Assembly (NCBI RefSeq): GCF_039655775.1
Contig: NZ_JBBYXJ010000001.1
Location: 806,001 to 870,000 of the forward strand
DNA length: 64,000 nucleotides
From: Iodidimonas sp. SYSU 1G8
GTDB lineage: Bacteria > Pseudomonadota > Alphaproteobacteria > SMXS01
Direction: 5' to 3'
Both the position numbers and the translations under genes were made by a program. The first letter of the stretch is position 1, and every line of letters begins with the position of its first letter. The notes beneath the pieces were generated by a model. The model worked only from the letters and a program-made list of their open reading frames with translations, did not search any database and had not been told where the DNA came from. This document shows positions 10,258 to 18,808 of this stretch, piece by piece.

Positions 10258-10711
10258 AATCGGCGACAAGGCCCCGGCGTTCAGCATGACCCGCGACGGT
10301 GGCGGCCAGGTATCGCTCGGTGCCCTGGCCGGCAAGAACGTGGTCGTTTATTTCTACCCGAAGGACGACACGCCCGGCTGCACGACCGAGGCGCTCGACT
10401 TCACCCGGCTCAAGCCCGAATTCGACAAGGCCAACACGGAAGTGATCGGCATCTCGCGCGATACGGCCGCCAAGCACGACAAGTTCGCCGCCAAGCATAA
10501 GCTGGCGGTGACCCTGGGCGCCGACGAGGACGGCGCGGTCACCGAGGCCTACGGCGTCTGGAAGGAAAAGTCGCTCTATGGCAAAAAATACATGGGCATC
10601 GAGCGGGCGACGTTCCTGATCGATGCGACCGGGATCATTCGCCGGATCTGGCCGAAGGTGAAGGTCAAGGGCCACGCGGACGAGGTCCTCGCGGCCGTCC
10701 GGGCCCTGTGA
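10241..10711 (+). CDS. bcp: peroxiredoxin, BCP/PrxQ type, single-cysteine form
   Basis: A 156-residue thiol peroxidase of the BCP/PrxQ family that reduces hydroperoxides in the cytoplasm. The peroxidatic cysteine is in YPKDDTPGCTTEA. In the classical two-Cys form a resolving Cys follows five residues later; here that position is Leu and there is no other cysteine in the protein. It should therefore work by a one-Cys mechanism with an external thiol. It overlaps the glnE 3' end by 17 bp and shares GTGA with the following gene, so it belongs to a coupled run. Confidence 0.93.
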   Translation: MAKDLEIGDKAPAFSMTRDGGGQVSLGALAGKNVVVYFYPKDDTPGCTTEALDFTRLKPEFDKANTEVIGISRDTAAKHDKFAAKHKLAVTLGADEDGAVTEAYGVWKEKSLYGKKYMGIERATFLIDATGIIRRIWPKVKVKGHADEVLAAVRAL

Positions 10712-11529
10712 CGCACTACGCCAGCCTGACCGAGGCCGCCTGCGCCGTCCTCACCACCCCAGGCGGCCGTGACAAGGCGACGCTGTCGCGCGTGGTGGCC
10801 GCTGCCTGGGCACGGGGGGAGATTTCCGTGCTCGGGGCCGCCATTCCGCCCGACCGGCCGGCCCGTCCCGGCACGCCGGAACTCTTGCCGCCGGCCCAGA
10901 TGCCCAGACGACGTTCGGCGGGCTCCACGGGCACGCGTATCGCCCTCCTTCACGCGCTCGCGCACATCGAGCTCAACGCGATCGACCTTGCCTGGGACCT
11001 CATCGCCCGGTTTGCCGCCGATGACCTGCCCCGCGAATTCTTCGATCAGTGGGTGACGGTCGCCGCCGAGGAAGGCCTCCACTTCCTGTTGATCGAGGAT
11101 CGTCTCGCTGCCCTTTCGGCGCATTACGGCGCGCTGCCCGCCCATGACGGCTTATGGGAGGCCGCGACCGAGACGGCGCACGATCTGCGCGCGCGTCTTG
11201 CCATCGTGCCCATGGTCCTTGAGGCGCGCGGTCTCGACGTGACGCCGGCCATGATCGGACGCTTCGAGCGGTCGGGCGACGAGGAAAGCGCGGCCATCCT
11301 GCGCATCGTGCTGCGTGACGAAATCGGCCATGTCGCGGTGGGGAAATTCTGGTTCGATTATCTCTGCGCCAGAACCGGTGACGATTCGCCCACACTGTGG
11401 CGAAATTTGGTCAGAACTCACTTTCGCGGCGCGTTGAAGCCGCCATTCAACCGTGAAGCCCGGGAAAAGGCCGGATTTCCGCCGGATTTGTATCTGGGGG
11501 CGGACACGACAGGCGTGTCGGTTTCGTAA
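10708..11529 (+). CDS. DUF455 ferritin-like protein
   Basis: A 273-residue DUF455 protein. The helical part carries metal-ligand style motifs HALAHIELNAIDLAWDL, AAEEGLHFLL and RDEIGHVAVG, spaced as in ferritin-like di-iron proteins and related to the MiaE type. The C-terminal FNREAREKAGFP is typical of the family. The biochemical role is not established. It starts at GTG 10708, sharing GTGA with the peroxiredoxin stop, which favours co-translation and hints at an oxidative-stress or iron role (inference). Confidence 0.85.
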   Translation: MTHYASLTEAACAVLTTPGGRDKATLSRVVAAAWARGEISVLGAAIPPDRPARPGTPELLPPAQMPRRRSAGSTGTRIALLHALAHIELNAIDLAWDLIARFAADDLPREFFDQWVTVAAEEGLHFLLIEDRLAALSAHYGALPAHDGLWEAATETAHDLRARLAIVPMVLEARGLDVTPAMIGRFERSGDEESAAILRIVLRDEIGHVAVGKFWFDYLCARTGDDSPTLWRNLVRTHFRGALKPPFNREAREKAGFPPDLYLGADTTGVSVS

Positions 11530-11597
11530 GAGTCGCTTAAGGTGGTGAAGTTTGTTAGAACCGCTGGCAGGAATCACAGGGCTCAGATCGAGGTCGA

Positions 11598-12899
11598 ATG
11601 GGATTGCACAAGCGTGAGCGGCCGCGGTGGGATCGGTTTCGCGACTATCTGACGAAGCAGTACCAGCACCATTTTCCCGAGCGGCAGATCTATTTCCGCT
11701 CGCGCGGCGTCGTACGCTTCGTCTCCCTCTCCCCCCGCTTCCAGTCCATTTCGCTGGCGGTTGCCTTCACCATCACCTGCTGGGTCGGCATCGCGTCGGC
11801 CAATCTGGTGTTCGGCAATCAGGTCATCGAGCGCAAGGACAAGCAGATCGCCGATCTGCGCGAGATTCGCGGCGACCTGCACAAGCAGCTGGTGACGCTT
11901 CAGGATGACATCCTGAACCGCACCCAGACCCTGCAGCAGCGCCAGGAAATGATCGACGGTCTGCTCGCGCGATCGAAGGACGCCATGCTGGGCAATCTCC
12001 CCGGCAAGGCGGTCGCGCAGAAATACCCCTCCTTCGATACCCGTCCCGGCGAGGCGCCGCTGCCGATCGGCGGCCCGGACGATCTCGATGCGCCGGTTTT
12101 CAAGCCGTTGCCGGCCCGCACGCCGGACATGCGCAAGAAGGATCAGCAGAAGCTCCCGATCGTGCTGCGCGGAGAGCAGCAGTCGAGCGCCAGCGATCCG
12201 CTGAGCGAGAAATTGAGCGAGCTTGAAGGCATGCAGGACGTGCTCATCGTGCGCATGGACACGCAGGTCCGCAGCACCATCGACCGTTTCGAACAAGCGC
12301 TCAAGATCGCCGGCCTGACCACCGAAAAGGTTCTCGCCGGCTCGCGTCCGCTTCCCGCCAATCAGGGCGGCCCTTATCTGCCGCTGGTCTGGAACACTTT
12401 TGAGAACGAGGACCAGAACAAGGCGCTGATCTCGCTGATGCAGAATGTCGATCGCCTGAGCCTGCTGTACAAGACGTTCGAGCGCGCGCCCCTGGCGCTG
12501 CCGGTGGACGACTTCTATATCTCCAGCACCTTCGGTGGGCGCCGCGATCCGTTCAACAACGCCCCGTCCTTTCACAGCGGTGTCGACCTGGGCAGCCAGC
12601 AGGAAAATGCGCCGATCTTCTCCACCGCACCGGGCAAGGTGACCTTCGCCGGGCGGGACGGACCTTACGGCCTCATGGTCGAGATCGATCATGGCAACGG
12701 GTTCGTAACCCGTTATGGGCACATGAAAAATATCGTGGTAAGACAGGGCCAACGTGTCGCCTTGCGCGAGGCAGTCGGGGTCATGGGCAGCACCGGTCGC
12801 AGCACCGGAACGCATCTGCATTATGAAGTCCGGTTCAACGGCACGCTGTTGAATCCGGTTAAGATCTTCAAGGCAGCGCAGCATGTTCAGGCAATCTGA
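11598..12899 (+). CDS. M23 family metallopeptidase, membrane-anchored
   Basis: A 433-residue envelope peptidase. Residues 1-45 are cytoplasmic and basic, one membrane span lies near 48-68 (ISLAVAFTITCWVGIASAN), and a coiled-coil stretch follows (QVIERKDKQIADLREIRGDL). The C-terminal LytM/M23 domain has FHSGVDLG (about 325-332) and HLHYEVRF (about 404-411), so both zinc-ligand motifs are complete and it should cut peptidoglycan cross-bridges. The gene overlaps the bactofilin gene by 17 bp. Such M23-bactofilin pairs act together in positioning wall remodelling in alphaproteobacteria. Confidence 0.92.
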   Translation: MGLHKRERPRWDRFRDYLTKQYQHHFPERQIYFRSRGVVRFVSLSPRFQSISLAVAFTITCWVGIASANLVFGNQVIERKDKQIADLREIRGDLHKQLVTLQDDILNRTQTLQQRQEMIDGLLARSKDAMLGNLPGKAVAQKYPSFDTRPGEAPLPIGGPDDLDAPVFKPLPARTPDMRKKDQQKLPIVLRGEQQSSASDPLSEKLSELEGMQDVLIVRMDTQVRSTIDRFEQALKIAGLTTEKVLAGSRPLPANQGGPYLPLVWNTFENEDQNKALISLMQNVDRLSLLYKTFERAPLALPVDDFYISSTFGGRRDPFNNAPSFHSGVDLGSQQENAPIFSTAPGKVTFAGRDGPYGLMVEIDHGNGFVTRYGHMKNIVVRQGQRVALREAVGVMGSTGRSTGTHLHYEVRFNGTLLNPVKIFKAAQHVQAI

Positions 12900-13404
12900 G
12901 TCTCGCGGGGGCAAGTTCATCAAAGAAAAGGAAGACAACGTCGTGTCCACCACTCCGAACCGCTCCGCCGCCAATACGCCATCCATCATCGGCGGCGACG
13001 TCCAGCTCAAGGGCAACCTCGTCACCACCGGCGAGGTGCAGTTCGACGGCCGCATGGAAGGTGATCTGCACTGCGGCTCCCTGACCATCGGCGAGAGCGC
13101 CGAAGTCACCGGCAGCGTGGTTGCCGAAACGGTTATCATTCACGGCAAGCTGAAGGGCACGATCCGCGCCCGTCGCGTCCGTCTCGAGCGGACCGCAAAG
13201 GTCGTCGGCGACGTCTGGCACGAGATCATTTCCATCGAAGCCGGCGCCCATATCGAGGGCACCTTCATGCATGTCGACAACCCCCTGGAATCGGCGACGG
13301 GTCGTCCGGGTTCCAAGCCCGCCACCGTCGGCGTCTCGGTCGAAACCGCTCCCGGGGTCACGGGCACGACCACGCCAGCCCGGGCGACGACCCCGGCCAG
13401 CTGA
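12883..13404 (+). CDS. bacA: bactofilin, polymer-forming cytoskeletal protein
   Basis: A 173-residue bactofilin. The central right-handed beta-helix repeats are obvious (IIGGDVQLKGNLVTTGEVQFDG, then EGDLHCGSLTIGES and GTIRARRVRLERTAKV). Flanking ends are short and disordered, with a Thr/Pro-rich C terminus. It polymerises without nucleotide and probably scaffolds the coupled M23 peptidase at a membrane site. The ATG at 12883 gives a 17-bp overlap with the peptidase; a GTG at 12943 with AAGGAAG upstream is a plausible alternative start that removes 20 basic residues. A strong terminator follows. Confidence 0.92.
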   Translation: MFRQSESRGGKFIKEKEDNVVSTTPNRSAANTPSIIGGDVQLKGNLVTTGEVQFDGRMEGDLHCGSLTIGESAEVTGSVVAETVIIHGKLKGTIRARRVRLERTAKVVGDVWHEIISIEAGAHIEGTFMHVDNPLESATGRPGSKPATVGVSVETAPGVTGTTTPARATTPAS

Positions 13405-13430
13405 GCCACGCATCATTCCGGAATGAAGGA

Positions 13431-13461
13431 AGGGCGGCGAGTTGATCTCGCCGCCCTTTTT
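13431..13461 (+). terminator. intrinsic terminator between bactofilin and prfB
   Basis: Perfect 10-bp stem AGGGCGGCGA / TCGCCGCCCT around a 7-nt loop, followed by TTTTT. It ends the M23-bactofilin operon on the plus strand. Because prfB converges here, it may also serve the other direction, where A residues precede the stem only weakly. Confidence 0.9.
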
Positions 13462-13487
13462 CGGTTCTGGATCTGAACGCTGGCCGG

Positions 13488-14619
13488 TCAGCCCAGGTCT
13501 TCGATGCCTTCGGCCTGCTTGCCGTCGACCTTGGCCGCCAGCGCGGCGGCGACGAACTCGTCGATGCCGCCGTTGAGAACGAGATCCGGTTGCGAGGATT
13601 CCACCCCCGTCCGCAGATCCTTGACCATCTGGTAAGGCTGCAACACGTAGGAGCGAATCTGGTGTCCCCAGGCGATATCCGTTTTCATCGCCGCCGCGGC
13701 CTGCGCCTTTTCTTCTCGGGCGCGCAATTCGGCCTCGTACAACCGGCTTTGCAGCATCTTCATCGCCGTCGCCCGGTTCTTGTGCTGGGACCGTTCGTTC
13801 TGGCACTGCACCACGATACCCGTCGGAATATGCGTGATGCGGATGGCGCTGTCGGTGGTATTGACGTGCTGACCGCCCGCGCCCGACGAACGATACGTGT
13901 CGATGCGCAGATCCTTGTCGTTGATCTCGACCTCGATGGTGTCGTCCACCACTGGATAGATCGACACGCTGGCGAAACTGGTATGGCGACGCGCGTTGGA
14001 ATCATAAGGTGATATCCGTACGAGCCGGTGCACCCCGGCTTCCGTCTTCAGCCAGCCAAAGGCATTCTCGCCCTTGATCTGAACGGTCGCCGACTTGATC
14101 CCGGCTTCCTCGCCGTCGCTCTCTTCCATGATCTCAGTCTTGTAGCCCTTGGAGTCGGCCCAGCGCGTGTACATGCGCAGCAGCATGCCCGCCCAGTCCT
14201 GACTTTCCGTGCCGCCGGCGCCGGCATGCACTTCCAGATAGGCATCGTTACCGTCGGCTTCACCCGAAAGAAGCGCGGCGATCCGCCGCTGGTGGGCCTG
14301 CCCGGCCAGGTCGCGAAGTGCCTGCTCGGCCTCGTCGATCAGCCCGGTATCACCCTCGGCCTCCGCCATCTCGACCAGTTCGAGATTCTCGGCCAGGGTG
14401 CTCTCGATCTGCTTGCAGGCGGAGATGGATTCGTCCAGCCGGGTGCGCTCGCGCATCAGCTTCTGCGCCTTGCCGGGGTCGTTCCACAGATTGGGATCTT
14501 CGGAGAGCTGGTTCAGCTCATCGAGCCGTCGAAGTGCGCGATCCCAGTCAAAGTGACCTCCTTAGCAGTTCCAGCGACTGCTCAATGGAGTCAACCTGTG
14601 CTTCAATTTCAGCACGCAT
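13488..14619 (-). CDS. prfB: peptide chain release factor 2 (programmed +1 frameshift)
   Basis: RF2 releases finished proteins at UGA and UAA. The gene is in two frames. A 23-codon first part starts at ATG 14619 and ends at an in-frame TGA (14550-14548); reading shifts +1 there and continues to 13488, giving about 376 residues. The GGQ motif ([10 protein letters not shown]) is near residue 246 and an EMEES-DG region precedes it. It lies 25 bp after the penicillin-binding protein gene on the same strand and is probably co-transcribed. A single continuous frame would give a protein lacking the N-terminal helix. Confidence 0.96.
14547..14565 (-). promoter_or_regulatory. prfB +1 recoding site
   Basis: On the minus strand the sequence reads AGG AGG TCA CTT TGA C. 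All elements of the classical RF2 autoregulatory site are present: an internal Shine-Dalgarno (AGGAGG) 3 nt before CTT, the slippery CTT codon, and a UGA followed by C. When RF2 is scarce the ribosome pauses at UGA and slips +1 to read on into the main frame. Confidence 0.95.
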
Positions 14620-14644
14620 TGTATTGTATTTCCTTGTCTTTTTA

Positions 14645-17074
14645 CTAGTAAAGCCCGCCGGTTCCCACCGGTGCGACCCTCTCGGCAGGCAATGGCATAT
14701 CGGACTCCGATCCGTCAAGCACCGACCGCTGCCCATTGGGTTCCGTACCCGCCTTAAATGCCTCGAGGATCACGTTGCGATCCCCCGGCGAGGTCGGCTG
14801 GCCGGTCTTGCTGTTCACACGCACGAGGCGAATGCCCGGCGGAATGCGGAACGGTGTGGCCGGCTGGTCTTTCAGGGCCTTTTCCATGAACTCCTGGAAG
14901 ACAGGCGCGGCCGAACTGGCGCCGGTTTCACGGCTGCCCAGGCTCTGCGGCGTGTCGAAGCCGATGAACACGCCGACCGCGATATCCGGGGCGAAACCGA
15001 CGAACCAGTTGTCGAAATTGTCGTTGGTCGTGCCCGTCTTGCCCGCGAGCGGCTTGCCGATGGCGGAAATCCGGGCCCCGGTGCCCCGCAGGACGACGCC
15101 TTCCAGCATGGACACCATCTGATAGGCGGTGCCGGGGTCGATCACCTGCTCGCGGTTATCCGGCAGCTCCGGCGCCGGCTGACCGTTCCAGGACGCCGCC
15201 TCGCAGCCCGGGCAGGCCCGCTTGTCGTGCCGGAACACCGTCTGTCCTCGCCGGTCCTGGATGCGATCGATGAGGCTCGGAGTGATCCTCTTGCCGCCAT
15301 TCACCAGCATGGCGTATGCGGTCGTCAGTTTGAGGACGGTGGTTTCTCCGGCCCCCAGCGCCATGGAGAGGACGCGCGGCATCTTGTCGGTGATCCCGAA
15401 ATTATGCGCGTACTGGGATATCTTGGTCATGCCCACGTCCTGGGCCAGCCGCACGGTCATCAGGTTGCGGGATTTCTCGATCCCGAGGCGCAGCGTGCTG
15501 GGACCGTAGAACTCGTTCGAATAGTTCTGCGGGCGCCACTTGGGCAAACCCGGCCCCTGATCCATGACGAAGGGAGCGTCCAGCACCAGATCGGATGGCG
15601 TGTAACCACTGTCCAGCGCGGCGGCATAGACGAACGGCTTGAACGCCGACCCCGGTTGCCGCACCGCCTGCATGGCCCGGTCGAACTGGCTGGCGTGATA
15701 ATCGAACCCGCCGACCAGCGCCAGCACGCGGCCGGTATGCGGATCGATCGCCACGATGGCGCCCTCGGCGGCAGGAATCTGCCGCAGGTGATAGCGGCCA
15801 GCGCCAGCGCCGTCGCCGGTCATCTTTTCGACCACGATCACGTCGCCTGACTTGACCACGTCGGAGGGCTTGGACGGGGCCGCGCCGACGTTCTGTCCCT
15901 TGAGCCACTTGCGCGCCCAGGCCATCTGTTCGAACGCGATCCGCCCGCGCGTGCCATCGACCAGCCCCACGTCGACGCCCTCGGCGTCCACGGCAAGCAC
16001 GGCGGCCAGGCGCCAGCTGGCTGGCCCGGTGGAGATCTTGAGTGCCTGGAGCTTCTTCTTCCAATCCTCCAGCGTGATCTGGGCCAGCGGTCCGCGCCAG
16101 CCATGGCGCCGGTCGTAGGCGATGAGGCCGTTGCGAAGCGCCGTCTCGGCAATGGCCTGCAGCCGAGAATCCAGCGTGGAACGTATGGACAGCCCGCCTT
16201 CATACAACGCGTTGAAGCCATAGAGATTTGCGACTTCGCGCCGGATCTCCTCGTTGAAATAGTCGGCGGTGTAGATCCCGCCATCACCGCCGCCCTTCAT
16301 CTCCAACGGTTCGGCGATCGCTTCGTCGCGCTGATCCCGGGTGATGAAGCCGTCTTCGGCCATGCGCCTCAAAACCCAGTCGCGACGGCCCTTGGCCGCC
16401 TCGGCCCGCTTAATCGGGTGATAGTTGCTCGGCGCCTTGGGCAGCGCCGCCAGATAGGCGGTTTCCGCCAGAGTCAGCTCGGACAGCGACTTGCCGAAAT
16501 AGGACAGCGCGGCCGCCGCGACGCCGTAGGAGCCCTGCGGATGCATGCCCTGTCCCAGATAGATCTCGTTGAGATACAGCTCCAGGATCTGATTCTTGTC
16601 GAACGCCTGTTCGATCCGGTAGGCGAGGATCGCCTCCTTGATCTTGCGCTCGTAGGACATCTCGTTGGTCAGCAGGAAGTTCTTCGCCACCTGCTGCGTG
16701 ATGGTCGAGGCGCCGACCAGCCGGCGACCGGCCACGTAATTATAAAGATTATCGAACAGCGCGCGGACCACGCCGAAATAGTCGATGCCGCTATGGCTAT
16801 AGAAATTCTTGTCCTCCGCGGCGAGGAAAGCCTGGATCACGGGCTGCGGAATCGCCTCCAGCGGCATGAACAGGCGCCGCTCCCGCGCATATTCGCCGAT
16901 GAGCCGCCCGTCCGCGGCGTGGATGCGGGTGGTGACCGGCGGCTGATAGTCCTGCAGTTGATCCACATCGGGCAGCGCGGCGCCGAAGCGGTACAAGACC
17001 ACGGTGATGAGGATAATGCCGAGAACCACGGCACTGCCGATGGCGATGGCCGCTATCTTGAGGTATCGGTTCAT
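14645..17074 (-). CDS. mrcA: penicillin-binding protein 1A, bifunctional murein synthase
   Basis: An 809-residue class A PBP that polymerises and cross-links peptidoglycan. A membrane anchor spans residues 8-30. The glycosyltransferase domain has EDKNFYSHSGIDYFG (Glu87) and the QQVAKNFLL and EAYLAALP-like motifs. The transpeptidase domain has nucleophile Ser476 in GSAFKPF and KTGT at 679-682. An extra OB-like segment between the domains is typical of PBP1A. The gene is directly downstream of an amidase gene and upstream of prfB on the same strand. Confidence 0.95.
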   Translation of the reverse strand: MNRYLKIAAIAIGSAVVLGIILITVVLYRFGAALPDVDQLQDYQPPVTTRIHAADGRLIGEYARERRLFMPLEAIPQPVIQAFLAAEDKNFYSHSGIDYFGVVRALFDNLYNYVAGRRLVGASTITQQVAKNFLLTNEMSYERKIKEAILAYRIEQAFDKNQILELYLNEIYLGQGMHPQGSYGVAAAALSYFGKSLSELTLAETAYLAALPKAPSNYHPIKRAEAAKGRRDWVLRRMAEDGFITRDQRDEAIAEPLEMKGGGDGGIYTADYFNEEIRREVANLYGFNALYEGGLSIRSTLDSRLQAIAETALRNGLIAYDRRHGWRGPLAQITLEDWKKKLQALKISTGPASWRLAAVLAVDAEGVDVGLVDGTRGRIAFEQMAWARKWLKGQNVGAAPSKPSDVVKSGDVIVVEKMTGDGAGAGRYHLRQIPAAEGAIVAIDPHTGRVLALVGGFDYHASQFDRAMQAVRQPGSAFKPFVYAAALDSGYTPSDLVLDAPFVMDQGPGLPKWRPQNYSNEFYGPSTLRLGIEKSRNLMTVRLAQDVGMTKISQYAHNFGITDKMPRVLSMALGAGETTVLKLTTAYAMLVNGGKRITPSLIDRIQDRRGQTVFRHDKRACPGCEAASWNGQPAPELPDNREQVIDPGTAYQMVSMLEGVVLRGTGARISAIGKPLAGKTGTTNDNFDNWFVGFAPDIAVGVFIGFDTPQSLGSRETGASSAAPVFQEFMEKALKDQPATPFRIPPGIRLVRVNSKTGQPTSPGDRNVILEAFKAGTEPNGQRSVLDGSESDMPLPAERVAPVGTGGLY

Positions 17075-17159
17075 GCTGCTCGCTTGAGCCCCTGGCCGGT
17101 TTCAGTTGCCGCCACGCCTGTCGAGGGAGCCGCAGGGTTCCCCGCAAAATATTGCACGC

Positions 17160-18368
17160 TCACGGCGAGGACAAGCGCGCATCATGGCGATCGAAATATG
17201 CGTCGACCGCATCGGCGACGGCCGAGGCGATCTGCTCGATACCCCGGCTTGATTTCAGGAATTTCGTATCCTGTGCATTCGACAGATATCCCATTTCCAC
17301 CAACACCGAGGGCACGTCCGGCGCCTTGAGGACACGGAAGCCGGCGAACCGGTGGGAGTTGGTGCGCATGGCAATGGCCCTTTCCATACGGGGAATGAGA
17401 ATGCTGGCGAACTCCACCGAATAGTTCATCGTCTCGCGCTGCATCAGGTCGATGAGGATCTCGGCGACCTCAGGTGTGCCTGCGCCGAGATCGACGCCGG
17501 CGATGATGTCGGCCTTGTTTTCCTTGCTGGCGAGCGCCGCCGCTTCCTTGTCCGACGCCGTTTCGGACAATGTATAGATGGTACCGCCATTGATCGACCT
17601 GTTCGCGATGGCGTCGGCATGCAGCGAGATGAACAGGTCCGATTTCTCGCGCCGTCCGATCTCGACGCGTTCACCCAGCGGAATGAAGATATCGCGGTGG
17701 CGCGTCAGCTTGACGTTGTAGCGCCCCCGCTTTTCCAGCTGCTTCTTCAGTTCCTTGGCGGCGGCCAGGGTCACTTCCTTCTCATAGGTCCCGTCAGCAC
17801 TGATCGTCCCCGGATCGACGCCGCCATGTCCGGCGTCGATGGTGACCGTGCGCCTGCCATCAACGCGCTTTTGCGGCGCGGGTTCGATTTCCGCGAGCGG
17901 TTTCGAGCGCTCGGGGACCGGAGCTTGGACCGAGGCCATGAAGCGGTCACGCCCGACCGGCTCCAGATCCAGCACGAACCGGTAACCGGCGCCTGCCTGC
18001 GGGGGCAGCACGAAAGCCTGCTTGATGGCGGCCGGGTTTCTCAGATCGAGCACCAGGCGGGCATTTCCCTGCTGGAACAAGCCAAAACGGTAGCGTGCGA
18101 TCAAACCGCGCGTTTCATCCGCCTCCGTCTTCGCCATCTTCCAGTCCATGTCCGGCAGATCCACCACCACGCGGTAGGGATCGGCGAGCGTGAAGACGCT
18201 GAACTTCACGTCGCTGGACAGATCGAGGACGAAGCGGGTCGATTCCGGGGTGCTGCCGATACGCAGGCCCGTCACCGACGGCTTCGCCGCCGCGCCCGCG
18301 CAAACCGCGAAGCACGCCAGGAAAACGATGAAAGCCCGCCGGAAAATGTCGTATCGCCAGTTCGTCAC
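17160..18368 (-). CDS. amiC: N-acetylmuramoyl-L-alanine amidase with AMIN domain
   Basis: About 402 residues. A signal peptide (FIVFLACFAVCAGAAA) is followed by an AMIN domain (GLRIGSTPESTRFVLDL), a linker, and an Amidase_3 catalytic domain with TIDAGHGGVDPGT, a central SLHADAI and a final VLVEMGYLSN. It cuts the MurNAc-peptide bond, mostly at the septum. I chose GTG 18368, after an AGG-type ribosome site. An ATG at 18440 stays in frame, but it lacks a ribosome site and puts an unlikely 24-residue basic stretch before the signal peptide. It is followed by the penicillin-binding protein gene, a natural wall operon. Confidence 0.9.
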   Translation of the reverse strand: MTNWRYDIFRRAFIVFLACFAVCAGAAAKPSVTGLRIGSTPESTRFVLDLSSDVKFSVFTLADPYRVVVDLPDMDWKMAKTEADETRGLIARYRFGLFQQGNARLVLDLRNPAAIKQAFVLPPQAGAGYRFVLDLEPVGRDRFMASVQAPVPERSKPLAEIEPAPQKRVDGRRTVTIDAGHGGVDPGTISADGTYEKEVTLAAAKELKKQLEKRGRYNVKLTRHRDIFIPLGERVEIGRREKSDLFISLHADAIANRSINGGTIYTLSETASDKEAAALASKENKADIIAGVDLGAGTPEVAEILIDLMQRETMNYSVEFASILIPRMERAIAMRTNSHRFAGFRVLKAPDVPSVLVEMGYLSNAQDTKFLKSSRGIEQIASAVADAVDAYFDRHDARLSSP

Positions 18369-18808
18369 ACGCACCGTTGACCTGTTATTGGATACCCCGT
18401 GCCGGCAAAAGTAATCACGATGATGCGGCTTGGCCAGCATGAGATGGTACTATTGGCGGCACCCGCCGGTTTTCATTGCAATTCAGGGGGTTGTCACGCT
18501 AATGTTCACCCGCTTTTGTCTTTCGCGGCAACCGAAGCGGGTTTCCGGACGCAGCGATGGCAGTCGGCCACGGGTAAGGCGCCGCGTTTACAGCGGCGAC
18601 GATACGCCGGTCGAGCGCCACACCGCGGGATAAAGACAGATCGTAAGGATAAAAATGAACCCGCGGCCCTTTTCTGACCTCGATTTAGCACTGAATCCAG
18701 GCGTGGCGCTCCTTGCAGGAGCGTCTTATCGGGCCGTATTCCCCCTCAACATACCGCGGCAGGACGCGCCCTCAAGACGCGCCGCCGATCGGTTTGGAGC
18801 CCCCTTTT
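18369..18808 (+). promoter_or_regulatory. rne leader region with stem-loops and an overlapping short frame
   Basis: This 440-bp gap between the amidase and rne holds no convincing gene. It has an ACCCGCTT...AAGCGGGT inverted repeat (18508-18542) and a tight hairpin CGCTCCT-TGC-AGGAGCG (18707-18723). A 76-codon open frame starts at 18655 after an AAGGA-type site and runs past the rne start in another frame. In enterobacteria the rne leader is itself an RNase E target used for autoregulation; a similar role here is inference. Confidence 0.5.
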
